Positions 11,770 to 19,548 of a DNA stretch of 53,079 nt are shown piece after piece (position 1 is the first letter of the stretch; each line of letters opens with the position of its first letter). A program made the position numbers and the translations under genes. The notes beneath the pieces were generated by a model. The model saw only the letters and a list, made by a program, of their open reading frames with translations. It did no database searches and was not told where the DNA came from. Source of the DNA: Aequorivita sp. (GTDB taxonomy: Bacteria > Bacteroidota > Bacteroidia > Flavobacteriales > Flavobacteriaceae); assembly GCA_026646335.1 (NCBI GenBank), contig JAPKFY010000006.1, positions 1 to 53,079 on the forward strand, in the 5' to 3' direction.

Positions 11770-12303
11770 ATGAAAAATATATTACTGCTTGTTTTTTTAT
11801 TTACCATAGGCTCTGTTAATTCACAGGAAATTAAGTGGATGACGATGAACGAGGCCATTGCGGCACAAAAAAAGGAACCTAAAAAGATCTTTATGGATGT
11901 CTATACCACTTGGTGTGGGCCTTGCAAGATGCTCGATAAAAATACTTTCAGCGATAAAGAAGTTATTGAATACGTAAACAAAAACTATTATGCAGTTAAG
12001 TTCAATGCTGAAGGAACAGAAGTGGTAGACTATCAAGATTTTGTCTATACCAATCCTAATTATGATCCGGCAAGAAAAGGTAGAAATTCGCAACATTTGT
12101 TTGCGCACGCCTTAAAAGTAAATGCATACCCAACTGTTGTTTTTTTTGAGGAAAACGGAGACCTTATTCAGGCTGTACCTGGTTATAGAACTCCACAACA
12201 GCTTGAAATTTTCCTAAAAATGATCCAAACTGATGATTATTTGAAAATTACCACAACAGAGGCATGGGAGGAATATCAAAAGAACTTTAAATACACATTT
12301 TAG
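11770..12303 (+). CDS. Exported thioredoxin-fold protein
   Basis: A 177-residue protein with signal peptide MKNILLLVFLFTIGSVNSQ and a thioredoxin fold with the redox pair Cys49-Gly-Pro-Cys52 (YTTWCGPCKM). The cis-Pro loop is visible as NAYPTVVFFEENG. It resembles the thioredoxin_7 / DsbD-gamma-like group, with an acidic insert between helix 1 and the cis-Pro region. It probably acts as a disulfide reductase or isomerase in the periplasm; its partner is unknown. It converges with comEC, with only 27 bases between the two stop codons. ATG 11770 starts the signal peptide cleanly. Confidence 0.85.
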   Translation: MKNILLLVFLFTIGSVNSQEIKWMTMNEAIAAQKKEPKKIFMDVYTTWCGPCKMLDKNTFSDKEVIEYVNKNYYAVKFNAEGTEVVDYQDFVYTNPNYDPARKGRNSQHLFAHALKVNAYPTVVFFEENGDLIQAVPGYRTPQQLEIFLKMIQTDDYLKITTTEAWEEYQKNFKYTF

Positions 12304-12338
12304 AATAGCATTTTCGGTTTCATATTCGGGCTATTCTA
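12301..12338. terminator. Hairpin shared by two convergent stop codons
   Basis: TAGAATAGC and GCTATTCTA form a 9-bp perfect stem with a 20-base loop. The left arm starts with the TAG stop of the thioredoxin gene; the right arm contains the complement of the comEC TAG. Neither side has a long T run, so termination strength is uncertain. Confidence 0.45.
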
Positions 12339-14355
12339 GTGAGAAAGCTCCTTCTTTGGCAGTATGGCTGAACGGGAGCTTTTTTAATTGGCAGGTTTTC
12401 TTCCAGCGCTTTACATAGGTAAAATAATTACTGCCATCTGCAACAATCTGTTTTGGCCTCAAGCTATCTATAAGCCGGTTGAGGTTTACTTTTGGACTAT
12501 GGGTGAGCAAAAGCGTATGGATTTTTTTTCGCTTTGGGTAGATTCCCAAACTATCCAAGATCAGTATGTTTTTCTGGTTATATTTAAATAATTGGGGAAG
12601 TTTTTCTTCAGAATAAGTATCAATATTGATTGCGGTTATATATGATTTTATAGGATAGGTTTCAGAAATATTTTCAACAAGATCGCTTTTGAAAACCACA
12701 AAATTCTTCCCATTTTTATGGCCAATCAAAGTCTGTTTGCTTTTCTGAAAAATCACAAATTGGTTTGCTGAGGTCCTGAATTCATCATAAATATAAATTG
12801 TTATAAATCCTGAAATAACCAATAGCGAAACCACTAGTCTTCTGTACTTCATTTTCATTAGAAGCAATGCCAAAGCAATTATCACCATATATGCACCAAC
12901 AACTTTCAAAGTTGAAAAATGGATGTTTTTAAAAAGAAATTCATCCTGCACCGCAACCCAATGAATAAACCCATTAAGCCCTTCAATCAAAAAGTTATAG
13001 CTTGAAGCGAGCCAGTCAGGCAGGATTTCCAAAGTGGCCAATATTACAATCAAAATTCCACCGCACATTAAAACAGTTAAAAATGGCAGCACAACAATAT
13101 TGGTCAACAAAAACAATCCGGGAAATTGATGAAAATAGTACAAGCTTAATGGCAAAACGCCAATTTGCGCACTAACGGTAACGGCCACTATTGTCCAAGC
13201 TTTGCGGACAATCCAGTATTTTGAATAGCCAACTTTGTAGAAAACAGGAAGTAGCCAAACAATAAAAAATACAGCCAAATAACTCAACTGAAACCCAACC
13301 TGAAACAACCATAGCGGGTTAAATATCAAAAGCGCCAAAAATGATAGGAACAATGTGTTTATCGAATTTGTTTCCCGATCAAAAAGTTTGGCAAAGGCGA
13401 AAAAACTAAACATGGTTACCGCTCTAGTAACTGAAGGCGACAGGCCCGAAAGCAAGGCAAAACCCCATAGCAGTAAAACAATCAAAAGGGAATGGAAGAT
13501 TATTCCGTATTTCAAACGGGATAAAGGTTTGAAAAGAAATGCGAGTATTACATACAGAATTCCCACGTGAAGTCCTGAGACTGCTAATATATGTACGGCT
13601 CCGGCAGCTGCATATTCACTGTAAAGATTTTTGTCAATGTCTTTCTTTTCGCCCAAGACCAAAGCTTGGATAATGGCGCGCTCTTCGGTTTTTAGTTTCG
13701 TTTTTTGAAGTTTTTCAACAATCCCAGTGCGGAAATTTTGGGCTATTCCCCTTAAGGTCTGGGTTCCGGTGCTGGTTTTTAAAATTTCTTTTTCAGAAAC
13801 GCGCAACTGCCCATAAAGTCCCAACGACTCCATGTATTTTGAATAATCGAATTGGTAGGGGTTCAAGGGTTTTGGAATATCGGAAATGGTGCCGTAAACC
13901 AATAAAATTTTATCTGCTGAAAACGATTCTTTTATGGAGTCTTTGGAAACATTCAGCAATACTTTTCCATGTGTTGGCACACCATTTATGGCGTTTACCT
14001 CCGCAATATATTTCAAACTGAAATTGTCAGGTTTTAGGCTTTGTTTGATTTTCAACTGTAACAATTCCGCTTTGTTTTCAGAAGCATAATGCAAAAAATG
14101 ATGCGGTTGAAACCGTGGTAGCCTAATTTGATAATTGAAATAACCAATGGTAAAAAAGCATAAATATGCGGCAATTCCGAAATAAACATTTTGAATCAAT
14201 TGCTTTCGGGCCCAAAGCCACAAAACTGCCACCCCAAAAAGAAGTGCCAAAAGATATTTTAAAAGAAAGGTTGTAGTAGGGAAAAAGTGTGCAATGAGAA
14301 TTCCCAAGCCAAGGAAAGCCGAAAACCTTACAACTGCAAAGTTTATGAATTTCAT
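12331..14355 (-). CDS. comEC: ComEC/Rec2-family competence DNA-uptake channel
   Basis: A 674-residue polytopic inner-membrane protein. The N-terminus has hydrophobic helices and a DUF4131-like beta region (to about residue 200). The Competence domain follows with the signature AAAGAVHILAVSGLHVGILY and LSGLSPSVTRAVTMF. The family carries single-stranded DNA across the inner membrane in natural transformation. The C-terminal 130 residues correspond to the metallo-beta-lactamase-like part of ComEC but lack an obvious HxHxDH motif, so this domain looks degenerate, which is common in Bacteroidota (from memory). It is the last gene of the minus-strand group starting at ddl, 105 bases after the NlpC/P60 gene. 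Confidence 0.88.
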   Translation of the reverse strand: MKFINFAVVRFSAFLGLGILIAHFFPTTTFLLKYLLALLFGVAVLWLWARKQLIQNVYFGIAAYLCFFTIGYFNYQIRLPRFQPHHFLHYASENKAELLQLKIKQSLKPDNFSLKYIAEVNAINGVPTHGKVLLNVSKDSIKESFSADKILLVYGTISDIPKPLNPYQFDYSKYMESLGLYGQLRVSEKEILKTSTGTQTLRGIAQNFRTGIVEKLQKTKLKTEERAIIQALVLGEKKDIDKNLYSEYAAAGAVHILAVSGLHVGILYVILAFLFKPLSRLKYGIIFHSLLIVLLLWGFALLSGLSPSVTRAVTMFSFFAFAKLFDRETNSINTLFLSFLALLIFNPLWLFQVGFQLSYLAVFFIVWLLPVFYKVGYSKYWIVRKAWTIVAVTVSAQIGVLPLSLYYFHQFPGLFLLTNIVVLPFLTVLMCGGILIVILATLEILPDWLASSYNFLIEGLNGFIHWVAVQDEFLFKNIHFSTLKVVGAYMVIIALALLLMKMKYRRLVVSLLVISGFITIYIYDEFRTSANQFVIFQKSKQTLIGHKNGKNFVVFKSDLVENISETYPIKSYITAINIDTYSEEKLPQLFKYNQKNILILDSLGIYPKRKKIHTLLLTHSPKVNLNRLIDSLRPKQIVADGSNYFTYVKRWKKTCQLKKLPFSHTAKEGAFSLE
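12344..12386 (+). terminator. Plus-strand terminator inside the 3' end of comEC
   Basis: AAAGCTCC pairs with GGAGCTTT across a 23-base loop and is followed by a T run. It would stop thioredoxin transcripts although it lies in comEC coding sequence (codons for the C-terminal TAKEGAFSLE region). Confidence 0.5.
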
Positions 14356-14460
14356 ACCCCAAGACTTTAAGTTAAACCTAAAATCAATTGGAGAGAATAA
14401 ACTTAAATGTAGGAAATATTTCTCAGAAAAGCAAAGGTGCCAAAAAAGAAGATCGCTATG

Positions 14461-15057
14461 CTAAATAACCCGTCGGACCTCTACAAAAGCCTTTTTCCAG
14501 TAAGCTTCATCGAGCGATGAAATGATGACTCCTGCACGGGTTGTGGAGTGAATAAACTTCACCTCGCCGCGTTTTGACTCAACTACTAGGCCTACATGGT
14601 TAATGGTATTTCGGCTGCTGGTTTTGAAGAATACCAGATCGCCTTCTTCAATATCCTTAAAAGAAATAAGAATGCCCTTGGTAGCCATATCGCGCGAAAT
14701 TCTGGGCAGGATGATGTTTTCCTTTTGAAAAGCGGTACAGACTAAACCAGAGCAGTCCATTCCCGCCTCTGTGGTGCCGCCAAATTTATATTTTGTGCCT
14801 TGAAAGGTTTTGGCATATTCAATGATATCCCTTTTTATTTCCTTCGGACTTTCTTCTGAATTTTCAGAGTCCGATGTTACTTCAGCGTTCGCCGTGGTAG
14901 TCTTGTTATTTTTGTGAGGGGTCACTTTCCGTACCGTTTTGGTGTTCGGGCCGTTTTTGCCAATAATAGCTTCGGGAACCTTTCCCGTGTTCTTCGTACT
15001 TCCGCAGGAAACAAGGAATAATGTGAAAAAAGAAAGGAGCAGTAATTTTTTCATCAA
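14461..15057 (-). CDS. NlpC/P60 (C40) cell-wall peptidase lipoprotein
   Basis: A 198-residue lipoprotein: signal sequence with lipobox LVSC (Cys18), then a Thr/Ser/Asn-rich linker to about residue 75, then an NlpC/P60 domain. The catalytic Cys102 (GMDCSGLVC) and His154 (NHVGLVV) are present, with the third polar position expected in FIHSTTRAG. Such enzymes are D,L-endopeptidases that cut stem peptides of peptidoglycan, here probably at the outer membrane facing the wall. It sits 41 bases downstream of lpxB, in an envelope-biogenesis neighbourhood. Start is Met1 or Met2 of the MMKK pair. Confidence 0.88.
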   Translation of the reverse strand: MMKKLLLLSFFTLFLVSCGSTKNTGKVPEAIIGKNGPNTKTVRKVTPHKNNKTTTANAEVTSDSENSEESPKEIKRDIIEYAKTFQGTKYKFGGTTEAGMDCSGLVCTAFQKENIILPRISRDMATKGILISFKDIEEGDLVFFKTSSRNTINHVGLVVESKRGEVKFIHSTTRAGVIISSLDEAYWKKAFVEVRRVI

Positions 15058-15098
15058 TGGGGAATAGCTAATTAATGTCTAAAAATATGAAATTTTAT

Positions 15099-16217
15099 TT
15101 ACTTTGGCTGGATTGAGGAATGAATTAGTTTGGCAGTCTTTTCACTTGCACCGCGACCGCCAAGTACCTTTTCAAGATCGTAATAGTCCAAAAACATGGT
15201 AGCGCGTTTGTATGGATCCAGAATATTGGTCAATTCCTCTTTCAGTCTTTTTTTGTTGAAATCAGCTTGAATAAGTTCAGTTACAACCGTTTTATTGAGA
15301 ATTAAATTTACCAATGAAATATAGTCCAATTTAATCACGCGTTTTGCAATTTCATACGAAACCCGGCTGCCTTTATAGCAAACCACTTGCGGCACTTTAA
15401 ACAGTGCCGTCTCCAATGTAGCGGTGCCCGAAGTAACCAAAGCAGCTTCCGAAATACTCAAAAGGTCATAGGTTTTGTTGGTTACAAAATGCACATTTTT
15501 TGTGGTGAGAAAGGTTTCGTAAAACGATTTTTCCTGACTTGGTGCACCAGCGATTACAAATTGATACTCCTTAAAATCCTTCGCCACGGAAATCATTATT
15601 TCCAGCATTTTTTTGATTTCCTGTTTTCTACTGCCCGGAAGCAGGGCGACTATTGGCCGATCGTCCAGTCCATTCTCTTTTTTGAACGTCTTTGGATCAA
15701 CCTGTTTTTGGGTGTAGATAGCGTCAATCAACGGATGGCCCACAAAATGCACGGGAAAATTGTGCTTTTCTTCGTAAAACGCCTTTTCAAAAGGAAGGAT
15801 TACATACATCTGGTCCACATCATTCTTTATTTCTTTGATGCGGCCTTCCTTCCATGCCCAAATTTGGGGCGAAATGTAATAGTGGGTTCTGTAGCCTTTC
15901 TGCCGCGCCCATTTGGCAATGCGAAGATTAAATCCTGGATAGTCTATAAAAATAATGACATCAGGGTTGAAGGTTTCGATATCCTTTTTGCAGAATTTGA
16001 TGTTTTTAAGAATGGTGCCTAGATTCAGGATTACTTCTGCGAAGCCCATAAATGCCAAATCTCGGTAATGTTTTACCTCAGTTCCACCAGCGGCCTTCAT
16101 CAAATCGCCGCCCCAAAAACGGAAGTCGGCTTCAGCGTCTTCCTCTTTTAAAGCTTTCATTAAATTGGCTCCGTGCAAATCTCCGGATGCTTCGCCTGCT
16201 ATGAGGTAATACTTCAT
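15099..16217 (-). CDS. lpxB: Lipid-A-disaccharide synthase
   Basis: A GT19 glycosyltransferase joining UDP-2,3-diacylglucosamine and lipid X to tetra-acyl disaccharide-1-phosphate in lipid A synthesis, at the inner face of the cytoplasmic membrane. The N-terminal signature YLIAGEASGDLHGANL is clear, as are GFAEVI, IDYPGFNLR, PQIWAWKEGR, ALLPGSRKQEI and TSGTATLE. The 372-residue length is normal. It lies downstream of ddl, separated by a palindromic repeat, and upstream of the C40 lipoprotein, so it is probably part of an envelope gene string. Confidence 0.96.
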   Translation of the reverse strand: MKYYLIAGEASGDLHGANLMKALKEEDAEADFRFWGGDLMKAAGGTEVKHYRDLAFMGFAEVILNLGTILKNIKFCKKDIETFNPDVIIFIDYPGFNLRIAKWARQKGYRTHYYISPQIWAWKEGRIKEIKNDVDQMYVILPFEKAFYEEKHNFPVHFVGHPLIDAIYTQKQVDPKTFKKENGLDDRPIVALLPGSRKQEIKKMLEIMISVAKDFKEYQFVIAGAPSQEKSFYETFLTTKNVHFVTNKTYDLLSISEAALVTSGTATLETALFKVPQVVCYKGSRVSYEIAKRVIKLDYISLVNLILNKTVVTELIQADFNKKRLKEELTNILDPYKRATMFLDYYDLEKVLGGRGASEKTAKLIHSSIQPK

Positions 16218-16227
16218 TGGTCTTGGT

Positions 16228-16302
16228 TAAAGGGTTGCAGGTTGCAAGTTACAGGTTGTAGTGGTGCAATAAAACTTGCAACTTGTAACCTGAAACTTGC
16301 AA
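16228..16302. repeat. Palindromic intergenic repeat between ddl and lpxB
   Basis: Built from GGTTGCAAGTTACAGGTT-type units followed by the reverse complements AACTTGCAACTTGTAACCTG and AAACTTGCAAC, so the two halves can fold into a long imperfect hairpin. The right edge abuts the ddl stop codon. Such GTTGCAGGTTGCAAGTT tracts occur as dispersed repeats in flavobacterial genomes (from memory). Confidence 0.7.
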
Positions 16303-17280
16303 CTACTTTAGTACATTCTGTATCAATATATCAAAAAATTCCGTCAACGTCATTCCTGCTTCCCGCGCTTGTTTGGGAATGATACTTTCCGTTGAAAGCC
16401 CTGGATTGGTGTTTATTTCCAGAAAGTAGGGCTTCCCTTTTTCTATGATGAATTCACTGCGGGTGATGCCTTTCATATTCAGCAGTTTGTATATGCGAAT
16501 GGCTTCTTTCTTGACCATTTCGGTTTCTTCTTCTGAAATTCTAGCTGGGGTAATTTCCTGTGACTTCCCAAGGTATTTTGCTTCGTAATCGAAGAATTCA
16601 TTCTCTGAAACAATTTCGGTCACTGGAAGCGCTATAATTTCTTTCCCTTTATTGTAAACCCCGACGGAAACTTCGGTTCCAACCAAAGCGGTCTCTATGA
16701 TTATTTCGGAATCTTCAGTAAATGCTTTTTCAATGGCCGGCATTATTTCGCTCATCTCGTTCACTTTGCTAATGCCGAAACTGGAGCCAGAACGATTCGG
16801 TTTTACGAAACAGGGTAAGCCGGTTTTTTTTACAATTTCTTCCAAATTGATTTCGGTGCCTTCATTCACATAATAGGAATTGGCAGCACGAACGCCGAAA
16901 TTTTTCAAAACTGAAAGACAGTCGCGCTTGTTGAAACTAAGCGCAGCTTGATAATAATCTGTACTCGTGTGCGGAATTCCCAATAGTTCCCAATAGGCCT
17001 GCAAATAGCCATCTTCCCCGGGCGTGCCGTGAATAGTGTTGAAAACAGCATCGGGATAAATGGTTTCGGTGCCGTTGTCAAAACTGAAATCGGCTTTGTT
17101 TACGGGATGTTTTGTGCCGTTTTTAGCAAGAAAGTACCAGCCTTCCTCCAAAATATGGATTGGATATACTTCATATTTATTTTTATCGAGGGCGTTGCAA
17201 ACCACGCCGCCACTGTTTATCGAAATCTCGAACTCGCTGGAATAGCCGCCCATGGCCACGGCAATATGTTTCTTTCCCAT
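16303..17280 (-). CDS. ddl: D-alanine--D-alanine ligase
   Basis: An ATP-grasp ligase making D-Ala-D-Ala for peptidoglycan in the cytoplasm. Signatures include the N-terminal AVAMGGYSSEFEISINSG, FNTIHGTPGEDGYLQ, PCFVKPNRSGSSFGISKV, FFDYEAKYLGKSQ and the metal-binding FLEINTNPGLS. The 325-residue length is typical. It is transcribed divergently from the PASTA gene. On its strand TATTTTTG (17326 to 17319) lies 39 bases before the ATG and matches TAnnTTTG. It heads the ddl-lpxB-C40-comEC minus-strand string. Confidence 0.97.
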   Translation of the reverse strand: MGKKHIAVAMGGYSSEFEISINSGGVVCNALDKNKYEVYPIHILEEGWYFLAKNGTKHPVNKADFSFDNGTETIYPDAVFNTIHGTPGEDGYLQAYWELLGIPHTSTDYYQAALSFNKRDCLSVLKNFGVRAANSYYVNEGTEINLEEIVKKTGLPCFVKPNRSGSSFGISKVNEMSEIMPAIEKAFTEDSEIIIETALVGTEVSVGVYNKGKEIIALPVTEIVSENEFFDYEAKYLGKSQEITPARISEEETEMVKKEAIRIYKLLNMKGITRSEFIIEKGKPYFLEINTNPGLSTESIIPKQAREAGMTLTEFFDILIQNVLK

Positions 17281-17318
17281 AACAAATGATTAAAAGCTGC
17301 GTTAAATATCTGTTGAAA

Positions 17319-17326
17319 CAAAAATA
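17319..17326 (-). promoter_or_regulatory. Candidate -7 box of ddl
   Basis: TATTTTTG on the minus strand, a full TAnnTTTG match 39 bases upstream of the ddl ATG. No TTG at the -33 position was found. Confidence 0.35.
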
Positions 17327-17363
17327 TCACTTATCCATAGAAAGATACTAACTTTGGGTTTTA

Positions 17364-17371
17364 TATTTTTG
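17364..17371 (+). promoter_or_regulatory. Candidate -7 box of the PASTA-rluD pair
   Basis: TATTTTTG, a full TAnnTTTG match 19 bases before the ATG at 17391. A second match, TAACTTTG, lies at 17349-17356. Confidence 0.4.
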
Positions 17372-17390
17372 CGCATTAACAAACAAACGT

Positions 17391-18023
17391 ATGACTTTTT
17401 TCCAATTTGTGTTTTCCAAGGCATTTTTGAAGCAGTTGCTTTTGGCGATCGTTGCTATTTTAGTTTTGGCATTTTTGATATTGTGGTGGTTACGCTTCAC
17501 TACAAACCACAATGAAACGATTGAAGTGCCTAATCTCGCTAAAATGTCTTTGGACAAAGTAGAGGAGAAGTTGGACGAAATGGATCTTCGCTATGAAATC
17601 TTAGATTCAGCAAACTACAATCCCGATTATCCGAGATATTCCGTAATTGAACAAATTCCAAAACCTGGCAAATTTGTAAAAGAAGACCGAAAACTTTATT
17701 TAACGCTGAACCCTTCGGGCTACCGAAAAATTGAAGTACCTGATATATTGGGTAGAACCCGTAGACAAGCCGAACCAACACTTTTGGCAATGGGTTTTGT
17801 GATTGGAAAAATAAGCTATCGCCCGCATATTAGTGACAATGTCTTGGAAATGCGTTATAAAGGCGAAAAGCTTGACCCGGGCACTCCACTGCAAAAAACA
17901 TCGATAATTGATTTAATTGTTGGCGACGAATCATTGAACAGAATTCAATCTGAAGATAATTCTTCCGAAGAAAACCAAGAAGCGCCAGATAATAGTGAAG
18001 AAGAGAACAATGGCGAATTTTAA
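17391..18023 (+). CDS. Membrane-anchored PASTA-domain protein
   Basis: A 210-residue protein with one transmembrane helix near the N-terminus (about residues 12-33, LLLAIVAILVLAFLILWWL) and then PASTA-like repeats: about 43-107 (EVPNLAKMSLDKVEEKL), 110-178 (EVPDILGRTRRQAEPTL) and a shorter third segment. The C-terminus is acidic and Asn/Ser-rich. PASTA domains bind peptidoglycan fragments or penicillin-binding proteins; here no kinase or PBP domain is attached. In Bacteroidota such a gene commonly sits before an rluD-type gene (from memory), and here the two overlap by 14 bases, implying co-transcription. Confidence 0.87.
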   Translation: MTFFQFVFSKAFLKQLLLAIVAILVLAFLILWWLRFTTNHNETIEVPNLAKMSLDKVEEKLDEMDLRYEILDSANYNPDYPRYSVIEQIPKPGKFVKEDRKLYLTLNPSGYRKIEVPDILGRTRRQAEPTLLAMGFVIGKISYRPHISDNVLEMRYKGEKLDPGTPLQKTSIIDLIVGDESLNRIQSEDNSSEENQEAPDNSEEENNGEF

Positions 18024-19056
18024 CGAAGAAGAAATTGACGATACAGATGGTAATGATGATCTTTATGAACATTACCGCTTTAAGGCAGACAAAGGGCAGG
18101 GCGCATTAAGGGTAGATAAATACCTGATGAACCTAATTGAAAAAGCTACCCGAAACAAAATTCAAAAAGCTGCAACCGCCGGTAACATATACGTAAACGG
18201 CGTTCCCGTAAAATCAAATTATAAAGTAAAAGGAAATGATGTGGTTACGGTGCTTTTTGAGCATCCACCGTATGAATTTCTATTGGTTCCCGAGAATATT
18301 CCGTTGGATATTGTTTATGAGGATGACGCCGTACTTGTAGTGAACAAACCAGCGGGAATGGTTGTGCATCCCGGACACGGAAATTATAGTGGAACACTTA
18401 TAAATGCACTGACCTATCATTTCGAAAACCTTCCGAATAATAGCAGTAATCGTCCTGGACTTGTCCACAGAATAGACAAAGACACAAGCGGGTTACTGGT
18501 AGTGGCAAAGACGGAGGAAGCCATGACCCACCTCGCCAAACAGTTTTTTGACAAAAGCACGGAGCGCGAATATGTAGCCCTTGTTTGGGGAAATGTTGAA
18601 GAAGAGGAAGGTACCGTTGAGGGCAATATAGGCCGTCACCCAAAGAACCGTTTGCAAAACACCGTTTACGAAAACGACGAAGAAGAAAAAGGAAAACCGG
18701 CCGTTACACATTACAAAGTTTTGGAACGGTTGGGGTATGTAACCCTTGTTTCCTGTAGATTGGAAACGGGTCGTACCCACCAAATACGTGTGCATATGAA
18801 ATATATAGGTCACACACTCTTTAATGACGAACGTTACGGTGGCGAAAAAATATTGAAGGGAACCACTTTCAGCAAATACAAACAATTTGTGGAAAACTGT
18901 TTTAAAGTATTGCCACGCCAAGCTCTACACGCACGTACGCTAGGTTTTGTACATCCAGTTAGTGGTGAATTTATGCGTTTTGAATGCCCCATCCCCGAAG
19001 ATATGGAAACTTGTTTGGAGAAGTGGCGGAATTATTCGCAACACGTTATTGAGTAG
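18010..19056 (+). CDS. RluD-type 23S rRNA pseudouridine synthase
   Basis: It isomerises uridines in 23S rRNA, by homology those of helix 69 modified by RluD. An S4 RNA-binding domain (about residues 25-85, LRVDKYLMNLI...) precedes the catalytic domain with the key Asp in HRIDKDTSGLLVVAK and the family motif CRLETGRTHQIRVHM. The ORF track begins at GTG 17995, but ATG 18010 has a good purine-rich ribosome site (AAGAAGAGAA) directly before it and overlaps the PASTA gene end by 14 bases, so I use 18010. Length is 348 residues. It could also be the RluC branch; the C-terminal region HARTLGFVHPVSGEF favours RluD. Confidence 0.92.
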   Translation: MANFNEEEIDDTDGNDDLYEHYRFKADKGQGALRVDKYLMNLIEKATRNKIQKAATAGNIYVNGVPVKSNYKVKGNDVVTVLFEHPPYEFLLVPENIPLDIVYEDDAVLVVNKPAGMVVHPGHGNYSGTLINALTYHFENLPNNSSNRPGLVHRIDKDTSGLLVVAKTEEAMTHLAKQFFDKSTEREYVALVWGNVEEEEGTVEGNIGRHPKNRLQNTVYENDEEEKGKPAVTHYKVLERLGYVTLVSCRLETGRTHQIRVHMKYIGHTLFNDERYGGEKILKGTTFSKYKQFVENCFKVLPRQALHARTLGFVHPVSGEFMRFECPIPEDMETCLEKWRNYSQHVIE

Positions 19057-19139
19057 AAATTCCAAATCACAAGTGCCAAATTCCAAAAAGTATAATTGTA
19101 AAATAAAAAGAATTTAAATCAATATCAATTTCTTGGTAT

Positions 19140-19392
19140 GTGCTCCTTCCCCTTGTAAAAATTTTAAATATTAAGTTCAGTTGTTGTTTAAGGGGAAGGT
19201 GGCCCCGACTTTTCTGTCGGGGACGGAAGGGGTTTTTGGTATTTTCGTTTTTACCTCGTGTACCCGCCTCGTCCGCTAAAGTGGCTACCTCCCGAAACAA
19301 GTTCGGGACAAGCTCTCCCTTGCGGGGCGGGGAACACCCACCCCGTCTGCTTCGCAGCCACCACACCCTTGCAGGGCGGGGAACTCTCTTTA
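19140..19392. repeat. Mosaic of palindromic intergenic repeats (no gene, 19,057-19,548)
   Basis: This 490-base spacer holds no credible gene. It has CCTTCCCCTT (19145) paired with AAGGGGAAGG (19190), CCCCGAC/GTCGGGG (19203-19222), TCCCGAA/TTCGGGA (19290-19308), and two similar copies of TTGC(G/A)GGGCGGGGAAC. The local GC content is well above that of its neighbours. The ORFs called here on both strands are only translations of these repeats. Similar CTTCCCCTT/AAGGGGAAG elements are dispersed in flavobacterial genomes (from memory). Confidence 0.7.
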
Positions 19393-19468
19393 GTCTTAAC
19401 AAAAAGTTAAAGTTCCAATTCTTAGTGCTTTTTAGAACTGTTTCAGGGTTTAGAGTAGAGAATCGGAT

Positions 19469-19476
19469 TATATTTG
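19469..19476 (+). promoter_or_regulatory. Candidate -7 box of the S46 peptidase gene
   Basis: TATATTTG, a full TAnnTTTG match, implies a leader of roughly 65-70 bases to the ATG at 19549. Confidence 0.4.
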
Positions 19477-19548
19477 CAAGTTGACGAATTTTACTGCTTT
19501 CAGTATGTTTTTCAACTCTTATTATAATTATTAAACTCCCTTTAACTA

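Noticed and set aside
15387-16022. 211-residue plus-strand ORF antisense to lpxB
   Set aside because: The opposite strand encodes a full, well-conserved LpxB; the ORF has no ribosome site and no recognisable motif.
19140-19484. 114-residue ORF in the repeat-rich spacer
   Set aside because: Its codons are translations of palindromic repeats; the opposite strand has a similar long ORF, so neither is credible.
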